64,000 bases of DNA from Streptomyces flaveus (GTDB taxonomy: Bacteria; Actinomycetota; Actinomycetes; Streptomycetales; Streptomycetaceae): NCBI RefSeq assembly GCF_014647675.1, contig NZ_BMPQ01000006.1, positions 111,129 through 175,128 of the forward strand, given 5' to 3'. Each line of letters begins with the position of its first letter. The stretch's first letter is position 1. This document shows positions 60,531 to 64,000 of this stretch, piece by piece. The position numbers and the translations under genes are program-made. The notes below the pieces were generated by a model, which had not been told where the DNA came from, did not search any database, and saw nothing but the letters and a program-made list of their open reading frames with translations.

Positions 60531-61516
60531 TTGGGCAACCACGCCCGCCAAGTCGACTCGTGGCCGGCCACCCACTTCTTCGCCGCCTCCTCAGGAGTCA
60601 GCTTCTGGTCGGCGATCATCAGGGAGACCTCGTTCTGGTCCTCGGTCGTCCACTTGAAGTTCTTCAGGAAGGCCGCCGCCTCGCCGCCGCCCCGCGCGAA
60701 ATCCGCGTTCAGGTACTTCTGCAGCGGGGTGTGCGGGTAGGCGCAGGCGACCTTCTTCGGGTCGGCGTCGCAGCCCTCCTTGTATGCGGGCAGTTTCACC
60801 TCCGTCATCGGGACCTTCTCGAAGAGCCACTGCGGGGTGTACCAGTACGTGAGGAAGGGCTTCTTCTCCTTGGCGAACTGCCTGATCTGCGTGATCTGTG
60901 CCGCCTCCGAACCGGCGAACACCACCTGGTAGTCCAGGTCCAGGTTCGCCACCAGAGCCTTGTCGTTCGTCACGTACGAGGGCGAGCCGTCCAGCAGCTG
61001 GCCCTTGCTGCCGCTCTCCGCGGTGCGGAGCTGGTCGGCGTACTTGTTGAGGTTCTTCCAGTTCGTGACGTCGGGGTGCTGCTTGGCGAAGTACGTCGGG
61101 ACGAACCAGCCGATGTGCCCGGTGACCCCGAGGTCGCCGCCGGGCGCGATCGTCTTCTTGTCCTTGACGTACCGCTGCTCCTCGTCCGGGTGGCCCCAGT
61201 CCTCCAGGATCGCGTCGATCCGCCCCTGGCTGAGCGCGTCCCACGCCGGGACCTCGTCGACCTGCACGGTGTCGACGCGATAGCCGAGTTCGCGCTCCAA
61301 CAGGTACTGCGCGACGGCCACGTTGGCCTGCGCGCCGACCCAGGACTGCACGGACAGGGTGACCGTCTTCGCGCCCTGAACGCCCGCGAAGGGCGAGGCC
61401 TGCTTGGTCATGTCGGCGGCTCCGCAGCCGGTCAGCACCAGCAGGGCGGACACACCGGCAACGGCCGGGAGCATCCTCGTACGCAGCATCGGCTTCGCCG
61501 TCGTCTTCGTACGCAT
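60527..61516 (-). CDS. Glycine betaine/proline ABC transporter substrate-binding lipoprotein
   Basis: A 329-residue type II binding protein. Lipobox LVLTGC after RMLPAVAGVSALL (Cys at about 31). OpuAC/ProX-like sequence: VTLSVQSWVGAQANVAVAQY, LEDWGHPDEEQ, PTYFAKQHPDVTNWKNLNKY, WYTPQWLFEKV (aromatic box residues). Two Cys (KEGCDADPKKVACAYP) may form a disulfide. It is the last gene of the binding protein/permease/ATPase set and has one base between it and the permease. Imports glycine betaine or another quaternary amine for osmoprotection. Confidence 0.92.
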   Translation of the reverse strand: MRTKTTAKPMLRTRMLPAVAGVSALLVLTGCGAADMTKQASPFAGVQGAKTVTLSVQSWVGAQANVAVAQYLLERELGYRVDTVQVDEVPAWDALSQGRIDAILEDWGHPDEEQRYVKDKKTIAPGGDLGVTGHIGWFVPTYFAKQHPDVTNWKNLNKYADQLRTAESGSKGQLLDGSPSYVTNDKALVANLDLDYQVVFAGSEAAQITQIRQFAKEKKPFLTYWYTPQWLFEKVPMTEVKLPAYKEGCDADPKKVACAYPHTPLQKYLNADFARGGGEAAAFLKNFKWTTEDQNEVSLMIADQKLTPEEAAKKWVAGHESTWRAWLPK

Positions 61517-61517
61517 C

Positions 61518-63476
61518 TCAGGCCCCCTTCCTCGTACGGCGTTCCGTCGGCTGTGTCACCCGGTCGAGCATCAGGCCGAGGCAGACGATCGCCCCGCCCG
61601 CGACGAGACCGGTGGCCAGGTCGCCCTGGGCGAGCCCGAACACGACGTCGTAGCCGAGCGCGCCACCGCCGACCAGGCCGCCGATGATGACGACGGCGAG
61701 GACCAGGACGACGCCCTGGTTGATGGCGAGGAGCAGCGCCGGGCGGGCGAGCGGCAGCTGCACCTGCCGCAGTTGCTGCCAGCTCGTGGCGCCCAGCGAG
61801 CGCGAGGACTCCATCGCGGCCGGGTTCACCTGGCGCAGGCCCTGCGTGGTGATGCGTACGACGGCGGGCAGGGCATAGACGACCGCCGCTGCCACGGCGG
61901 GTGCGCGGCCCACTCCGAAGAGGGCCACCACCGGGATCAGGTACACGAACTGCGGCATCGTCTGGAAGACGTCGAGGACGGGGCGCAGCAGCCGTTCGAC
62001 GCGTTCGCTGCGCGCGGCCGCGACGGCGATCGCGAAGCCCACGACCAGCGTGACCGCCACGGCTGCGAGCACCTGCGAGAGCGTGTCGAGGGACGGGTTC
62101 CAGACTCCCAGCACGCCGATCGCGGCCATCGCGAGGACGGCGGTCAGGGCCGTACGCCACGTGCCGATGAGCCAGGCGAGCGTGGCGACGATCAGCAGGA
62201 CCGACCACCAGGGCAGCCACTGCAGGCCGTCCCGCACCGGGTCCAGGACCCAGGTGGTGAAGTGGCCCGCCCAGTCGGCGGTGCCGCCAATGTAGGGGAC
62301 GCCGGAGTAGAGGTGGTCGGTCATCCAGTCGACGGCGCGGTTCACGGGCTCGGCGATGTTCACGAGCCAGGCCTCGGGCCAGTCGAGCCGGTCCGTGAAG
62401 CGTCCGGCGAGGGCTACGGCGACGGCGACGACAGCCGCGTAACCCCAAGGCTTCCAGCCGGACCGGCCGGACTGGGAGGACCCCGAACCCATTCGCTCCC
62501 CCGCCGCTCCCGTCACCCGGTCCAGGACGACCGCGAGCAGCACGATCGGGATGCCGGCGGCGAGTGCGGCGCCGACGTCGACCGAGGCGAGCGCCTGGTA
62601 GACGCGGTCGCCGAGGCCGCCCGCGCCGATGACGGACGCGATGACGGCCATCGACAGGGCCATCATGATCGTCTGGTTGAGGCCGAGGAGGAGTTCCTTG
62701 CGGGCGAGCGGAAGACGGGCGGTCAGCAGCCGCTGCCGCGCGGTCGTGCCCATGGACTCGACGGCCTCCATCACGCCGGCGTCGGCGCCGCGCAGGCCGA
62801 GCGCGGTGAGCCGGGCCATCGGCGGGGCCGCGTACACGACGGTGGCGAGCACCGCCGCCGGGACGCCGATGCCGAAGACCAGCACGACCGGCAGGAGGTA
62901 CGCGAAGGCCGGGAGCACCTGCATGGTGTCGAGTACGGGGCGCAGCGCGCGGAACGTACGGTCGGAGAGCCCGGCGGCGAGGCCGAGCAGCATGCCGAGT
63001 ACGACCGACGCGAGCACGGCGACCACCATCAACGCCAGCGTCTGCATGGTGGGCACCCACATCCCGAGCAGCCCGCAGGCCAGGAACGCGACGCCCGTAC
63101 CGATCGCGAGCCGCACGCCCGCGACCCGCCACGCGACCAGCGCCGCCGCGGCCGTGACGCCCGCCCAGCCTGCGGCGAGCAGGACGAGGTAGACGGTGCG
63201 TACGGACAGGACGACGGCGTTGCTGATGTGTCCGAAGAAGTACAGGAACAGCGGGTGGCTGTCGCGGTTGTCGATGATCCAGTCGCTCGCCTTGCCGAGT
63301 GGTTCGGAGAGGTCGACGGTCAGGGCGTCGGGCCAGGTGCCACTTGCCCAGCGGGCGTTGGCGATCGGTATGAGGATCGCTGCCGCGAGAGCCAGCAGGA
63401 GGAGCTTGCCGACGACACGGTGCTTCAGCAGTGCGGTGACGCCGGTCTGGGGGACGGCTGCGGTGGCGGTGGCCAT
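61518..63476 (-). CDS. Glycine betaine ABC transporter permease (tandem domains)
   Basis: A 652-residue permease with two BPD_transp_1 domains fused in one chain. In the first, LFLVLGMLLGLAAGLSD-type and PVLDTMQVLPAFAYLLPVVL, with the EAA loop GMEAVESMGTTARQRLLTAR; in the second, VLDVFQTMPQFVYLIPVVAL and AAMESSRSLGATSWQQLRQV. Usual relatives have one domain per chain; a fused pair is known for OpuA-like systems in actinobacteria. A start overlaps the ATPase stop (TGATG). About 12 spans in all. Confidence 0.92.
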   Translation of the reverse strand: MATATAAVPQTGVTALLKHRVVGKLLLLALAAAILIPIANARWASGTWPDALTVDLSEPLGKASDWIIDNRDSHPLFLYFFGHISNAVVLSVRTVYLVLLAAGWAGVTAAAALVAWRVAGVRLAIGTGVAFLACGLLGMWVPTMQTLALMVVAVLASVVLGMLLGLAAGLSDRTFRALRPVLDTMQVLPAFAYLLPVVLVFGIGVPAAVLATVVYAAPPMARLTALGLRGADAGVMEAVESMGTTARQRLLTARLPLARKELLLGLNQTIMMALSMAVIASVIGAGGLGDRVYQALASVDVGAALAAGIPIVLLAVVLDRVTGAAGERMGSGSSQSGRSGWKPWGYAAVVAVAVALAGRFTDRLDWPEAWLVNIAEPVNRAVDWMTDHLYSGVPYIGGTADWAGHFTTWVLDPVRDGLQWLPWWSVLLIVATLAWLIGTWRTALTAVLAMAAIGVLGVWNPSLDTLSQVLAAVAVTLVVGFAIAVAAARSERVERLLRPVLDVFQTMPQFVYLIPVVALFGVGRAPAVAAAVVYALPAVVRITTQGLRQVNPAAMESSRSLGATSWQQLRQVQLPLARPALLLAINQGVVLVLAVVIIGGLVGGGALGYDVVFGLAQGDLATGLVAGGAIVCLGLMLDRVTQPTERRTRKGA

Positions 63477-64000
63477 CAGACCACCTCCTTGGAGCCCGTC
63501 CCTGCCGCGGTCTTGGATTCCGTACCGGCCGCGGTCTTGGATTCCGTCCCCGCCGCGGTCTTGGATTCCGTCCCCGCCGCGGTCTTGGTGTACGTACCCG
63601 CCACGACCCCCAGCAGCCGCTCGTGGTCGACGACCCCGAGGCAGCGACCGTCGTCCATGACCCGCACGGGGAAACCACTGCGGGCGACGGCCTCGATGGC
63701 CTCGGACACGGTGGCCTCCGGGGCGATCGCCGGGCCTCGTTCCGCCTCGTCGGCGTCCGCGGGCCGCATGGCCGTACGGACCGTCATGACCTGCTCGCGC
63801 GGCACGTCCCGGACGAACTCGCGTACGTAGTCGTCGGCGGGCGAGCCGACGATCTCCTCGGGCGTGCCGAGCTGGACGACACGGCCGTCGCGCATGAGGG
63901 CGATGCGGTCGCCCAGACGCAGGGCCTCGTTCAGGTCGTGGGTGATGAAGACCATCGTGCGGCCCTCCTCGCGGTGGAGCCGGATGACCTCCTCCTGCAT
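63476..64000 (-). CDS. Glycine betaine ABC transporter ATP-binding protein, C-terminal part
   Basis: The visible 174 residues are the end of an ATPase whose N-terminus is beyond the right edge. FITHDLNEALRLGDRIALMR contains the H-loop; the Walker A/B are off window. A CBS-type domain follows (TVSEAIEAVARSGFPVRVMD, CLGVVDHERLLGVVAGTY), as in OpuAA-type ATPases that sense ionic strength. The C-terminus is a tract of TAAGTESK repeated (see repeat). Overlaps the permease start. Confidence 0.88.
   Translation of the reverse strand: MQEEVIRLHREEGRTMVFITHDLNEALRLGDRIALMRDGRVVQLGTPEEIVGSPADDYVREFVRDVPREQVMTVRTAMRPADADEAERGPAIAPEATVSEAIEAVARSGFPVRVMDDGRCLGVVDHERLLGVVAGTYTKTAAGTESKTAAGTESKTAAGTESKTAAGTGSKEVV
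63488..63583. repeat. 24-bp tandem repeat, four units, coding
   Basis: Four units of 24 bases (63488-63511, 63512-63535, 63536-63559, 63560-63583) code for TAAGTESK three times and TAAGTGSK once, at the end of the ATPase. Two of the units are identical; the others differ at a few positions. In frame, so copy-number changes only alter tail length. Confidence 0.93.

Overview
The window is high-GC actinobacterial chromosome, almost certainly Streptomyces. Signs are the G/C-rich third codon positions, frequent GTG starts, many ECF sigma factors, Tat-type signals, TM2-domain and SCO4848-type membrane proteins, and the order sdhCDAB ... DD-carboxypeptidase, YihY, trpS, ECF sigma, glyA, which I remember as conserved in the genus. 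No rRNA, tRNA, CRISPR array or intact transposase was seen.

Layout. (1) 1-1091: an ECF sigma factor and a translationally coupled partner, both on the minus strand. (2) About 1359-27937: an accessory region, bracketed by two pairs of short direct repeats (20 bp and 17 bp) and starting with a decayed transposase. From right to left on the minus strand it carries: a Tat-signalled alpha/beta hydrolase, an SDR, a second alpha/beta hydrolase with Thr in place of the nucleophile Ser, an LtrA-like membrane protein, a response regulator with no phosphoacceptor Asp, a SAM methyltransferase with a leaderless-type promoter, an enoyl-CoA hydratase-like protein, an MFS exporter overlapping a thioesterase, an SDR, a periplasmic-type aldehyde oxidoreductase operon (paoA-paoB-paoC plus an XdhC maturation factor), and a two-gene operon of a FAD oxidoreductase and an alpha-oxoamine synthase. 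On the right of the region are a TetR regulator, an orphan sugar-binding lipoprotein with an EstB-like hydrolase under a LacI regulator with two perfect operators, and an ATPase fused to a nuclease-like domain. (3) 28 kb to the end: core genes. They include a second ECF pair paralogous to the first, a GH20 hexosaminidase, OHCU decarboxylase, sdhCDAB, TM2/DUF2752 proteins, TetR plus MMPL, a two-component system, a phosphoesterase, peptidoglycan carboxypeptidase, trpS, a third ECF group, glyA under a ZTP riboswitch, a GSP-synthase-like enzyme, a MocR-type regulator broken by a small repeat, and a glycine-betaine-type ABC transporter running off the right edge.

The most striking signal is 14 perfect tandem copies of a 7-bp unit inside the first codons of the FAD oxidoreductase, exactly in its FAD-binding glycine loop. 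Because 7 is not a multiple of 3, each gain or loss of one unit switches the reading frame; the present number is in frame but inserts 28 residues compared with the inferred two-unit ancestor. The next gene of the same operon (the oxoamine synthase) carries a one-base frameshift. The region also shows layered segmental duplication (a methyltransferase/response-regulator junction and a TetR promoter each occur twice, the second copies degenerate).

Functions are assigned from recognisable motifs only; no database search was possible.
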